Shown here: in pieces, positions 39,168 through 50,358 of the stretch
Numbering within the stretch: position 1 is the first letter of the stretch
Layout: the number at the start of each line of letters is the position of its first letter
DNA from: Rhynchonema sp. JSB1_4
Taxonomy: Eukaryota; Nematoda; Chromadorea; Monhysterida; Xyalidae
Length of the DNA stretch: 64,000 nucleotides
Assembly: GCA_030248065.1 (NCBI GenBank)
Contig: JASAMV010007403.1
Span: 62,001-126,000, forward strand
Reading direction: 5' to 3'
Notes under the pieces: generated by a model
Database searches by the model: none
Seen by the model: only the letters and a program-made list of their open reading frames with translations
Told to the model about the DNA's origin: nothing
Translations under genes and position numbers: made by a program

Positions 39168-39658
39168 GTCAGCATCAGCATAGCATAGGTCTCGCAACGA
39201 TCTCGCTTGCGGTGGGTTACCGTTACGGTATTCGGGGGCTGAGTGACGGCCTCCGGTGCAGTGTAGTTCCTGTGGGGAGGGGGGTCCCCCCTCGGGTACG
39301 TCTGTTCCCCCTCCATGGTACGCCTGCCCCACTGTTCCCCCTCCGGGTACGTCTGCTCCCCCAATTTTTGCCGAAAGTAGGCAAATTTTGGCCTAAAATA
39401 GGCATTTCTAGGCATAAAATGAGTAATGTTTAGGTCGGTCAATATCGTCAAAAATCGCCAAAATACCCTTTTATTGAGATTTTTTCCAAAAAGGGGCAAA
39501 AATGAGCCAAATTTTCGACCTCAAAAATGACCTTTCTCCAAATTTGGGTCCTCCCCCCCTTCCTCCCCAGGTGGGTACGTCTGTTCCCCCTCCGAAAAAG
39601 GGGGTACCGCCTGTTCCCCTTCCGGACCAGGAACAACACTGCTCCGGTGGACTGCCTG
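39168..39658. mobile_element. Fragment of the AAGGCAGTC MITE, split by a later insertion
   Basis: The left part (TCTCGCAACGATCTCGCTTG to GGGCTGAGTGACGGCCTCC) and the right part (CCGGTGGACTGCCT) match the right half of the elements at 3388-3679 and 7871-8164. They are interrupted by the element at 39259-39641. Confidence 0.75.
39259..39641. mobile_element. hAT-like MITE inserted into a TA-type MITE
   Basis: Ends CAGTGTAGTTCCTG and CAGGAACAACACTG with an exact 8-bp duplication CTCCGGTG (39251-39258 and 39642-39649). Interior repeats GGTACGTCTGTTCCCCCTCC. Confidence 0.88.
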
Positions 39659-39959
39659 TGCTGTGCTGCGCACACTTTCTGCCCTAGGGTTTTCTCGAGC
39701 GTCACCCGTTCTGTTGTTTGTGTTAATTGTTTTGCTCATATCTTGTTCATTTTGGTTATTTCCTAGCCTCCGTTAGGCTTTTGCGTGAGCGTGCATAAAA
39801 CTTGAAACTTGAAACTGCCGTAAAAACCTAAATAGAAGGGGGGCTCTATTAATTCACTGACCCCATTTTGGGGGGGCTCTATTACGGGGGGGCCTCTATT
39901 TATTTTAAGGGTTTTTCCGGATCTTGTGAAGGTCTTCGCGTAAGCTTGCATTGCAGATA

Positions 39960-40890
39960 ACAACTGAATTTGAATTTGACGATAGATAGATTTTTCCCAG
40001 AATTTGTTGACGATAGATAGATTTGCCCATAAGTGTTGACGATAGATAGATGAAATCAAAAAGTGTTGACGATAGATAGATGAATTTGGGGGGAACCCCC
40101 CCCCCACCCCCAAGTACTACCCTGTTCGGGCCCGGCCCCCGGCTAGGCCTGGGCACAATACCACTTTTGACACCCAATACCAATACCGGCCCTGTACCAA
40201 TACCCAATACCAATACCAAATTGGTGACCCAATACCAATACCCAATACCAATACCGGGTGAGACCCAATACCAATACCAATACCCAATACCAGATCAATA
40301 CTACTGAAGTGCCTGGTATTGGGTTTGTTATTGGGTTGGTATTGGTATTGAGTATTGGGTATTGGGTTGGTATTGGTATTGGGTATTGGGTATTGGTCTT
40401 AGTATTGGTTTGGTATTGGGTTTTTGGTCTGGTATTGGGTTGGTATTGGGTTTGGTATTGGTTTGGTATTGGGTTTTGGGTCAGGTATTGGGTTTGGTAT
40501 TGGTTTGGTATTGGCTTTTTCTGGATCAGTATTGGGTATTGGTTTTTGACCCAATACCTGGGCAAACCCAATACCAATACCCAATACCAATACCAGGCCA
40601 GCTTCAATACCAACCAATACCCAATACCCAATACCAGAATTAGACCCAATACCAGTACCAAACACTGGTATTGGTATTGGTATTGGGTGGTATTGGTATT
40701 GGGTATTGGGTATTGTGCCCACCCATACCCCCGGCCCAGGGTAGTACTTGGGGGGGGGGGGGGCCGGGGCAAATTCATCTATCTATCGTCAACACTTTTT
40801 GATTTCATCTATCTATCGTCAACACTTATGGGCAAATCTATCTATCGTCAACAGATTTTGGGAACAATCTATCTATCGTCAACACATTTC
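39960..40890. repeat. Large imperfect palindrome with GTTGACGATAGATAGAT arrays at both ends
   Basis: Four copies of TTGACGATAGATAGAT lie at 39976-40082, and four in reverse complement at 40780-40885, separated by spacers that also match (GAAATCAAAAAGTG, GCCCATAAGTG). Inside them are paired G/C tracts, then CAAGTACTACCCTG and its complement, then a long CCAATA/TATTGG microsatellite. The structure folds back over roughly 460 bp per arm. Confidence 0.75.
40166..40720. repeat. CCAATA / TATTGG inverted microsatellite
   Basis: Alternating blocks of (ACCAATACCC) and (GGTATTGGTATT) fill the centre of the palindrome. The long open frames here are simple-sequence artefacts. Confidence 0.9.
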
Positions 40891-41080
40891 GAACCCAAAA
40901 TTGGCATTTTTGCCTCAAAATGGCTCAAAATCGGTATTTTTCTCCACAAATAGGCAAAAAATCGCGCGCTACGCGCGGATTTAGTACATCTATACACATT
41001 TTCATTAATATTTACACATTATTACCTACTTCGTACACTATACTATACCTCGATTTTTGGCGACCCCCCCTCCACAATAT

Positions 41081-41290
41081 ATCTATCGTCAACAAGTTTG
41101 GGTCGACCCCCCCAGATTTCTGAGTTGGGTCATCTATCTATCGTCAACACATTTCGGGTCCCAATCTATCTATCGTCAACACCCTGACCAAGTACTACAC
41201 TGCCCAATACCAATACCAAACACTGGTATTGGTATTGGGTGGTATTGGTATTGGGTATTGGGTATTGTGCCCACCCATACCCCCGGCCCG
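41081..41290. repeat. Second, shorter array of ATCTATCTATCGTCAACA plus CCAATA block
   Basis: Three further copies of the reverse-oriented array unit, followed by CAAGTACTACACTGCCC and a short copy of the CCAATA/TATTGG block ending CCCACCCATACCCCCGGCCC. It looks like a truncated relative of 39960-40890. Confidence 0.7.
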
Positions 41291-41657
41291 ATACCGATTC
41301 CCACCTCCGGTCCACCAGGACCAAGCAGATAGCAGAGACCACTCCATCTCTTCTTTTCTCTTTCTTTTCATTGAACAGCTTCTCAAAACATTTCCTCCGC
41401 TGAGGCTTCGTTAGAGATAAAAAGTTGAAAAGTTGAAAGTTGAAGTTCGTCACTGCTTGTTGCACGGCGGTTGGTAGAAGCCCCTTTGATCAGTTCCGTG
41501 CCGGGAAGACTCATTATCAATAAAACGGATTAAACGAATTTTTGCGTGCTGGGAGGAAGACACATTATGGATTTGAAAATAAAACGGATTAAACGGAATC
41601 CAGATGGAACTTAGTTCTGAACCAAGGCACGGGCCAAGGCTTGAACTTTGGCTTAGG

Positions 41658-41786
41658 CTTATAGTGTTTCCTGTTATTCTTGGTCCAAGGAAACAAGCGG
41701 ACCCCATGTTATGACTGAACTTCCAGTTGAGCTCGAGATTAATACAATTTCGACTCAATCACGTTGCCGGCAAAAACGTGCACGGC
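41658..41786. repeat. Dispersed repeat, copy 2
   Basis: Matches 7505-7635 in reverse complement. Just before it (41335-41450) a GTTGAAAAGTTGAAAGTTGA tail resembles the simple tails of non-LTR retrotransposons; ACTTGAAACTTGAAACT at 39800 is similar. Confidence 0.55.
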
Positions 41787-42059
41787 TCGGGGATATTTCA
41801 TTTTCACTTGTGCTGTGTTTGTCCCCCCTTCTGCAACTAATGGAGTAATTAACGCATATGCGATGCTTATTATAAGTAATATGGAAAGTTAATGCTAATA
41901 TAAATTATGCTTCTGATGGCACGTTGACCAACCAAACTCCAATTTTTATACGCACACGTGTGAAACTGACACATAACCGATTGAGTGAATATGAGCCCAG
42001 TCTTATTTGGGAACCAACTTATCGTCTCGTCACAACATGTAAATCATTTAAAATCGCTG

Positions 42060-43764
42060 TCACACTTCTTTTTTCACCGGCGGTCTTTCGATTAATTCCA
42101 TTTCCTGAAACGGCACCTGCACGTGCTGCGACGACGGTCGACGGTCCTTGATGTGCGACGAAGCCTTTGTGTGTGGCAGGACGGGGTCACGATCCCAGAA
42201 TGGGTCGACCATCGTCTTTGGCATCACGTCTTGGATATCGTCCACTATCTGGTACGACGTGTACATGTGTCGGTCTAAAACATCATTCTGACGCTTACTG
42301 CTGTTTACCAAAGAGATCGACAATAAAAGCAAATTTGCGTTTACAAATGTTGCAAAACAAGTATTGTAAACAAACCAATGATGTAATTCAGCTCAAAATC
42401 GTCATCCTGTTCACCAAACGGATGCATCAGCTTCTCCGCGACCTGAATGAGCTTGTTGGTTCATGGCGTCTTCAGAAAATTTCTCTCAATAAAAAATTCC
42501 AAACCCCACCTTCAACCATCCCATGTAGAACAGAAACTCGAGCGTCGAGAATATCGGGAAAATCTTGACCGTATGCTTTTTGTCCAGAACATCAGCCGTT
42601 TTGTGATCACCGTGGAAATCGATGTTTTGACGACCAATCAGGCAGAGAAAGAAGTAACCGTATGTCGCTACTGTCACCACCTTGAAAGGATGAGCGGAGT
42701 TTTTTCCCATATACAAATCCCCCAAGAGCGATATCCCAAACTATGTACAATGCACAACCAATATCGACCGACCTGAGTGTAGACAAGCGGGATAGTAACC
42801 CAGTCCATGACAAACAGGCGTCTGAATTTATCCTTGTAATAGTGTAGTTCTTTCAGAAGAGTGTTGGCCTGAATTTGTCGCATGCGTGTGCGCGTTTCCC
42901 GCATAAACAAAAGTCAACCGAGCTCATTCAAATTCCCGAACCAACCTGTGGAGCATCAAGTCGACCACGTCGATGTTGTTGCATGATAATCGACTGCACC
43001 CAATTGATTGGTAGAAACCAACGGCCGAATCGGCCCTCAAACAAATTTCAACGCGTTCGTTATTTTTTTGGCTTTGGATCACAACCTTTTGACAAACGAG
43101 CTTTTGGTTATTCACACATTGGGTGACACAACAGGTTCGTGGAGAAATACGATCAAAAGCGTGCAACCCGATGCCGAACCTGTGTATGTGCGTAGATGTT
43201 CATTTCTTCGTCGGTTAGTAATCCACATTGAGTCAAATGATCAGCCGTGGGGAATCGTTTGAGCACCCGTGATGATATGTTGCGCCAAGCAAGCACTGCT
43301 GATGTCACGGTGTACCTGAAGCCTCACAGAGACATTCTTCATGAAACTCCAAAACGGGTCAAGTGACATTTTCCAAAAAAAAATCTATACCGCGCAATAT
43401 TTCTCCGCAGCACTCGTTCCTCGTCGTCTTTGCCATCGAAGTAGGCACTGACAAAAAAGAGAAAATTATCGGGCCAGCCGATATTTTCGAACTGATTCCA
43501 CCATCGTTTCACAACAATCACCACGTATTGACCCAACAGAAAGAATATGGGTATACTGCTCGACGTTGCCTCGTCCAGGTACACAACCAACGTTTCAAAC
43601 AGTGTCTTATATTTCGGATAACGGGCAAACCCGTAACGATAGCTAAACTGCAGAGCGTAATAGAGCAGCAAATACGCCAACAGTTCTTTCCAAACACATT
43701 GCCAAAGCGAGGCGCGCCATCGGAATAACAGGCGATTGAACCCGCCCGAATAAGTTATAGTCAT
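42060..43764 (-). CDS. Bestrophin family calcium-activated anion channel
   Basis: Bestrophins form pentameric calcium-gated chloride channels in the plasma membrane. Seven phase-consistent exons (43391-43764, 43180-43315, 42946-43035, 42773-42868, 42510-42680, 42376-42442, 42060-42274) give 382 residues. The start MTITYSGGFNRLLFRWRAS fits the family MTITY start. Further landmarks are RWWNQFENIGWPD (family signature), RVLKRFPTADHLTQCG, MDWVTIPLVYTQ, CLIGRQN, FYMGWLK and the acidic calcium-clasp region FGEQDDDFELNYII. The tail ends ERPPVKKEV and is much shorter than in vertebrate bestrophins, which run on for about 200 residues. In the pore neck the segment is IPIFFLLGQYV, with Gln where human BEST1 has Phe84. 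No neighbouring gene appears functionally linked. Confidence 0.93.
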
Positions 43765-44997
43765 GTCTGCACAGCGTCTGATAAACAAAGACCGAAGTGA
43801 AATCTTCAAATCTGATGACAACGTCGTCAATCTACCAGGTCGCTGTTGGTTAACAAGATGTCGAAAGCTAGAAACTCAAGTACCGCTTTGCTTGCTTGCT
43901 AACACAAGCAAGACAAGAAATCCCAACTGAAAAATTGCCGTGCTATCCAGAAACGCTGCTCGGCCAGCATTGTGAGCGTTCCTGCTGGATTGCTTGCGCA
44001 TAATGATGTTTTTCGGAACCGCAACAGCAGCAAATGCTACAGTTCAGACGTCTGCAGCTGCTTCAACATAAGTTTTTGTTTCTCGGTGTGAGTTTGCTAA
44101 CTTATAGCTGACCCTCTGTTGGTCTCTCGCCCACGCGTTGAAGCCTGTGTTTTGTTTCACTTGAGGTATGTAACACAGTGTACCAACTTCGGTGTCGTGA
44201 ACTGGTGCACCGATGTGTAACTATTTGTCCGCGACTTGTCAACTGCTTCAAAATGAGATAATGCAACGTGAGAGTGAGGTCAGCTGAATCGAAAACGCAC
44301 AAACATGCAATCCAAGTCTGGGTTTCTCTTTCGATCAACTTGTGGCTTGGACTTCCATTTGGGCAGGCACCAGCCAGCCAGGAAGACCTGTGCACACAAT
44401 GTACACGCTTAATTTTAAGACTAAAACAAGGCCTCAACACAAATAGGATTTTCGCGTTAGTTGGATTATGTTTTTGAGTGATCTATCTGCACGTGATCAG
44501 CTGGGAGTTCGAGGGCGGACATAATCGCAAACATTCAATAATTATGCATGTGCATAATTAAACCCCACATGTGGCGAATCGCAAGTCGCAACAGCTTGCA
44601 TTCTGACGGTTTGTGTGGCCAGATGGCTCGACAAAAAGTACGTAATCAGAATTCAATAAATAATAATTTTCCAATTCATAATATAAGTCGCAACATATTC
44701 TGCAACCAGAAACTTATTGACGATGTACCGAAGCTGATGAGTGATATATTGTTAGGCTTCCACTTATGGCTCGGTTGAAAAGAGCGCTAACCTGCCACAC
44801 ATACTGTACGTACAGAAATGCATCTATAAGAAAGAACTTCGATACACTGCATCGTTATCCAACGTCTTTGTTTTTTGTTTCGTTCCGCAGTCATGCAACC
44901 GGCTTCAAGACTTCATTTTAAGCTGTTATTATTATTTTATTATCATTTTAATTAATGTTCATTGCTTCAGACGGGCTACAGTGGTGTGGTCAATTCA

Positions 44998-45081
44998 GTC
45001 GTCAAATCCTGTCGTCAAGTCAGATGTATTATTTGGAGCTGCTTGATTTGACGACAAGACTTGACGACTTGATTTGACGAT
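44998..45081. repeat. Short inverted repeat of TCGTCAAATC / GATTTGACGA motifs
   Basis: CAGTCGTCAAATCCTGTCGT on the left is mirrored by ACGACAAGACTTGACGACTT and GATTTGACGA on the right. Confidence 0.6.
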
Positions 45082-45356
45082 AATTAGCCCTTCAGGCGAT
45101 GGCAGTACGGTGCAACATCATGGTTGTCAGCCTGGTGTTTTTGGCCGATTCGCTATTTGGTTGTCAAGCAAACCAGCATGCACGACATGGTCATTAAATT
45201 GTTATTTGAGTAGATCGCAGTCTTGTGACATTGTGTTATTCAGAGATTGATTTGAGCAGTTCCGCTTCTGGCGAAAACAAACTATTACATACAATAATCT
45301 CTACTCTGACATGCCCTAAAACTTGATATAAAAATCCGTTTGCTCCGTAAACAACT

Positions 45357-45545
45357 GACTGGAAAATGCCAAATAAGCCCCCCGCCCGAAAAAGCCCCCA
45401 TTATGGTCATTTTCAGCGATGTTTCGTATGCTTATACATACATAGCGGGGGCTTATTTGGAAAATTATGATTTTCTGAAATCTCAAATCCGAAGCGTGGG
45501 TGTCCCATCCCACATAAGCCCTAGGGGACTTATGGCATTCTCCAG
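45357..45545. mobile_element. Possible MITE with CTGGAAAATGCCA ends
   Basis: CTGGAAAATGCCAAATAAGC at the left and GACTTATGGCATTCTCCAG at the right form an imperfect inverted repeat about 20 bp long; a GGGGGCTTATTTGG copy of the motif lies inside. Confidence 0.45.
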
Positions 45546-45686
45546 TAAGCCTGTAACTTCCATCCGCTATTGAATACCTGTACTGTACATTACGTACCAT
45601 TATAGCCGCATGTATTCACAAAACAAACCGAGCGCAGGTACACATGAGAATATTGTTTGATTTCAGCAGCAAAAGGGTATCCTAAT

Positions 45687-46058
45687 ATGACACGGATGAC
45701 TGCTTTGGTCGCCGTGATGGTGGTGGCTATGATTGCACCGTGTTTGCACGTTAGCCAAGCCGAACCACTCTTAGCAAGTTGGTTGTTTTACAGCAGTTTT
45801 GCATCGCTAGTCTCACATTCTGAACTTTTTTTTAATATATACCTTAGTTTTCTTTGCGCAGCTGCACGACAGTTTTGTCAGTTGGGTCTCTCTTTCACAG
45901 TCGATCGTCGCGTGAATCCGGTTGAGGCGCTGCTGCTGCTGCAAGCGCAACGACAACGACTTTGTGGGAAGCCGGCTTCTCTTGATCAACAATTGGTGGA
46001 CGACACCGGCAACTGGGTTGACATGCTTAGGAACCAGCGAATGCGATTCTATGGCTGA
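45687..46058 (+). CDS. Small secreted protein, putative peptide-hormone precursor
   Basis: Two exons, 45687-45777 and 45862-46058, join in phase (A|CT) to 95 residues. The first 25 residues form a clear signal peptide (MTRMTALVAVMVVAMIAPCL, cleavage likely after VSQA). The mature part has two cysteines 27 residues apart (RQFCQLG and QRLCGKP), a Leu-rich stretch (EALLLLQAQRQR) and ends NQRMRFYG followed by the stop. A C-terminal Gly is the usual amide donor, and MRF is typical of RFamide-type peptides, although here Tyr intervenes. There are no internal Lys-Arg sites; a DRR could serve. I do not recognise the family. The ATG is chosen because upstream sequence in frame reaches an acceptor-like TTTCAG rather than another Met. 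Confidence 0.6.
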   Translation: MTRMTALVAVMVVAMIAPCLHVSQAEPLLASWLFYSSFASLVSHSELFFNIYLSFLCAAARQFCQLGLSFTVDRRVNPVEALLLLQAQRQRLCGKPASLDQQLVDDTGNWVDMLRNQRMRFYG

Positions 46059-47667
46059 GAAACGTCATGCGGGGGAAGCTTGATGATATCACAATATATC
46101 GTAACCACCTGACTTGTTGTTTTGTCGTGTTTGAGCTCTCCGACTAGGATGAGTACCAATACATAGGTGATTTTCACCATAGCACCTCAGTGTGAGTCAG
46201 GGAGGGCTGTCAGTATTATAGCTCCTACGTTTTCCACACGCACGTTGAATCAGCCGTGTCGTGCTGTCTTATTGCAGGTTTCATTTCGGGGATTCCTAGT
46301 ACATTTACTAAATATTGTTTCTACGAATTACACATAACATGTTCGGAAGTGAATGTTAGTCCACTATGGACGTTTCAATGTTGATGTCAGTTATATACGC
46401 AATTAGCCACAGTTTCTCACAACAACGTTGACTGTTACATAGCTGAAATGGTCGTCATTCATCCGTATAAAACATCGTCGAGAGATAAAAGTTGGTCGCT
46501 CGGTCACAACATTATGCAGTATGTAGATGTAATTTACAATTCGAGGAGACCATTATGTGCTGTGCACCTGGAAGCCGGAACCTCACGAGTAGAGGGCAAT
46601 CCCAAGACTGATGTGCCTATTGTAGTTTCAGACAGCTCCCAAATATAATGAAGAGCACTGGGTAGCTGTAGCTTGGACAAAAAAGTGATCATGTATTGTT
46701 CACGCATGAGTGATCCGAAAGATGAAATTTTGTATTTTCGGTGTTGGAAAATTTTCCGCAGGGCGTCGTAAAAACAAGAGGATTGATGCTGCAGCGAGGT
46801 GCGAAAATTAAATTGAGGAATACAGAAGTGCATCCATCCATCCAGCACCAATAGGTATGATACATGTCAATTCTGCGCGACGTCTGTTATGTGAGGAAGT
46901 GAATGAGTACTCATTCACTTCTCTCCGTGTTCACAAAGGGGTACAACTGTTAGTCTGCAGGAGTAATAGAGGTACTATGTACAGTATGTTTACGCAGACA
47001 ATGTTACCAGCAGTGGAGCCCTACAATTTTGCTTCATTCAAAAACATGGTCGTGCTAACTCGTGTGAGCAAGCACGGTAGGCACGAATAGAGAATTTGTA
47101 TTTCAACCTGCCGGTTTTTCGTTAGTGCGTGGTGTCCCAACTGCCAATCTACTGTATACATACCTACTTCCGACCTGACCCTCCATGCCGCCGCTTACTT
47201 ATTACGTTACTGTGGCGGTTCTCTCATGCTGTATGCTTCTCACAAACAAAGTCGGTTACTTTTCACATTTTAATTGGGGGCCAGGTTTTGCTCGGTAGAC
47301 TACACCCTTGCCACTTGTTTTTGGTTGAGTGGTAAACCGAAAGAGAACGGTACTCAACGTATGTAACCCCTAAAACCATAAAGCGACAAACTGAGCACCA
47401 GTTTGGTTGCGTGAGGTTAAAATTGTCCCGACGGGTTTTCTTGAAAATGAAAAAATCTGCATTGTGGACAGTAGTGCATTCCTATTGTCAATCTGTATCA
47501 AAAGTGCACAATGTGTCAAGGCAAGACCAGCCTGTAACTATCACAAGCGTCGGATAATTAAAAGTGAAAATGACGATCCTGTATTCAAAAAAATAGCAGT
47601 TCAATCCATAACCGTTGAACGAGTCAAAAGTACCAATCAGGACATCTTTGTGCATTTGATTGAAAAA
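46059..47667. other. No supported gene
   Basis: Between the small secreted protein and the membrane-protein gene. Open frames are short and unsupported. The frame running 47407-47667 into the next gene's first exon is open but lacks recognisable features and may be 5' untranslated. Confidence 0.5.
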
Positions 47668-49319
47668 ATGAATACAACGGAGCAACAGAGCAGCACATTT
47701 GTGTCAATGACCAATACCGATGGAGCAATGGACGTGCCACAACCACAGGCTCGGGCATCGATGGAGACCGACCAGCGAACCACTGGTTGGTCAAATTATT
47801 TTTTTAAATTTATTTTGGAAACTGTAAAAGAAAGGCCAGTGCGCCTCTTTTATGAACAAAGTTGCACCTTACCCTCGTCGTGGCAGCAACTGCAATGGAC
47901 CTGTAGTTGTCAGTTGGTTCTGCTGCCTCAGCATCCGCACCTTGGTTTTTCCTGATGTGTTTTACCTCAAGGCGTTGAGATTGTATTGCGATGCTATTGG
48001 TAACCAACCACCCAACAAAGTCCAGCCAAGGCTGCCAAAATTGTGACGCCTCAACAGAGAATTCAATTGAATTTGCACCATTTTGTATCCCTAGTTGGAC
48101 TTCTGTGCGTTTCTCGGTACCTCGATTTCGGCCATTAGCACAGATGAAACTGCGATGTATACCCAGCAATACCTCGATTCTCTGAGAAGGAACCCGTCTT
48201 TTGTGCATGCCCCTGTCCTTGTTTGAACTGGAAAATAAAAGGCGAACAACACAGTGATTGTACAAAATGCAAAAAGATTCAATTTTCACTTGCATTTGAA
48301 AATTGCTGGCCCGTTATGAACAAACTTGGTGAGTTTCGTGTTTTGGGTCGGAAGGATTGGCGATGGTCTTTGCAAACAATTTGCAAATGAACAACCAGGC
48401 TGTCATGAATAATAGCATTTTTTATGCAATAGGCTGAAAGTTGACACCCATTTGTGACTCCATCATGGATATGTACAGGACAGGTATGAAAGGGAGCAGG
48501 GCGAGGCCGCAGATCACTTGTACTGGACCATTACTTGGAAATGACCCTGAACTTCAAGGGCACAAGCTATGCTTCCGGGCTCATAGACGCGGCATTCTCT
48601 TTGGTCGTTGTGCGGAAAACGTCAAAAGCCTAACATAGGGTGAAATTTTCGAAACGGTGTAAAGGTCAGTTGGGCGTAAAGGTACATGTAAAGTTCGGTC
48701 GGCGTAGCTCGGTGTAAACGTGAAACATTGCCTGTTATCAACGTGGAATGTTTCAAGTTTACGCCGAGGTCTATCACACTGAGCTGTCGACCGAGCTTTC
48801 CACCGACCTTTACACCCAACTGACCTTTACACCGTTTCGAAAATATCACCCATACAGTAAAGTTGGATAGTACGCCTAAACCTGATGATAAGTCACACAG
48901 GTTTTATTGTGCTTATAAAATGCGGGGCGTTATCATGTCAGTTAAGTTTCATGCATGCTGACATGCCAATTGATACAGCGATGTTTGCAGTGATGATCTT
49001 CGCGTGCATCTGTTGCGTCATCTGGCTGGTGGTTAGCATCTGGTGTTTGTACTACAAACGCAAGGAGGAGGCCTGGTTGAAACAACAGCTGGACTCGTTG
49101 TCGCGACTCAATCGATCCTCCACCATGGACACCGAAATTGTCATGTCACCAATGCCGCCGCCCACTAGTATTGTCTCATCCAATCAGGCCCCCCTTTTGC
49201 TACCTACCAACAACATTACCCAGCATCAGTCACTCAGTTCGATGACCAGTCAACAACAACAACCAATGGTGCAAGTCTACAAAACACCCATCAAACGATG
49301 TTACACCTGTGCTGTTTGA
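47668..49319 (+). CDS. Predicted single-pass membrane protein of unknown family
   Basis: Exon 47668-47785 (starting MNTTEQQSSTFVSMTNTDGA, Ser/Thr/Gln-rich with one NTT glycosylation site) and exon 48901-49319 join in phase (G|GT) to about 178 residues; an alternative acceptor at 48977 also keeps frame. One transmembrane helix is evident (AMFAVMIFACICCVIWLVVS, Cys-rich), followed by a basic stop-transfer YYKRKEEAW and a cytoplasmic tail rich in Pro, Ser and Gln ending KRCYTCAV. With no signal peptide and positive charge after the helix, a type III (N-out) topology is likely. I do not recognise the family. Joining the two exons is my inference from phase and proximity; a GGGTG-type MITE lies in the proposed intron. 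Confidence 0.5.
48638..48851. mobile_element. MITE with GGGTG ends, copy 2
   Basis: Ends GGGTGAAATTTTCGAAACGG and CCGTTTCGAAAATATCACCC match the element at 21749-21974 along most of its length. ATA flanks both sides, consistent with a 3-bp target duplication. Confidence 0.85.
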
Positions 49320-50358
49320 TTTACCACAGATATCAATCAGGTCAAGTGTCACGTTGCATATTTGATTTTCGTCAAACCGCAAAGCACAATTAAATTTTGT
49401 TCTTTGGGTTCCATGTATAATAATTGTGAACTTATTAGTCGTGTCCGTGTGGAGCTATTTTATTCGATCCGGAATAAACGTTCAAGACCAAGCGCAGCGT
49501 CGCACTTATCCGCAATTTATCAAGATCGCATTTCAACACTCTAATGTGTAGCTTTGTTTTTCAAATTCCTGGTAGTATCGCATGTGTTTAAATTCTGTTT
49601 AAAATTTAATGATATAAATTATGATCGTTGACGTTGATTGTCATTTATTCAACAACATAAGTTATTAACATCGAAGAAAAAACAGAAAAGATGTAAGATA
49701 CCTGCAGAGACAGAAAGAGGCGACACGCGTTTCCTGATGAATGTGTACATTTGACCAACCTTAGATTTCTCAACACAAACTTTTGATCCAAGATTGTTCT
49801 TCATTTAAAAAGGCCTGATCCCAGTGGGGCGTCAAACAATAAAAAACGAGTTTTTTTGGTCGAAAGTGTTGATAAAAGTGGTTGATCTGTTGTGCCGTCA
49901 CGGTGACGCAGATGACACATTGGGGACAAGCATCTGGATGGTCACAAAATAGCGACGTCACGTGACGACTCACTGGAAACAGGCCTTCACAACTCAACTT
50001 ACCACTGTTACACTCAAAAAGGAAAACACACTGTACCATACCGATATGGACATCTGACTTTGAGCGGGTCCCACCCGACGAACTCCGCCCAATATACGTG
50101 CAGCATAACATACGTGGTAATGGGCACATCATGATGAGCATTCAGACAGATTATGAGCAAACACAATTGCAAGGTAAAACACGACAGCAGGCGATGCTAC
50201 ACGAGGACATTTTAACATTGCAATTGAGTTCATGAGTACAGCCCATCAGCGCAGTGCAGCTAAGAAAGTAGCAAGACCAATGCATTTGATTAGGTCAAGC
50301 GCGCTGGGCTTTGAAACGCACCGAACTATTTGCACAAACAACTATCACTGAATCAAAC
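49320..50358. other. No supported gene
   Basis: Contains the probable 3' UTR of the membrane-protein gene. A minus-strand open frame of 123 codons at 49770-50141 has no recognisable motif or start context and is not called. Confidence 0.5.

Larger units (their letters stand above)
43765..45686. other. Intergenic region between divergent bestrophin and secreted-peptide genes
   Basis: Holds the promoters of both neighbours. Apart from the inverted repeats at 44998-45081 and 45357-45545 I see nothing that reads as a gene. Confidence 0.55.

Noticed and set aside
39960..40890. CRISPR-like spaced repeats
   Set aside because: Units are unequally spaced, mirrored as a palindrome and in a eukaryotic genome with no cas genes.
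40258..40953. 231-codon open frame full of Ile/Gly/Leu/Tyr/Trp repeats
   Set aside because: It is a translation of the CCAATA/TATTGG microsatellite; the opposite strand is equally open.
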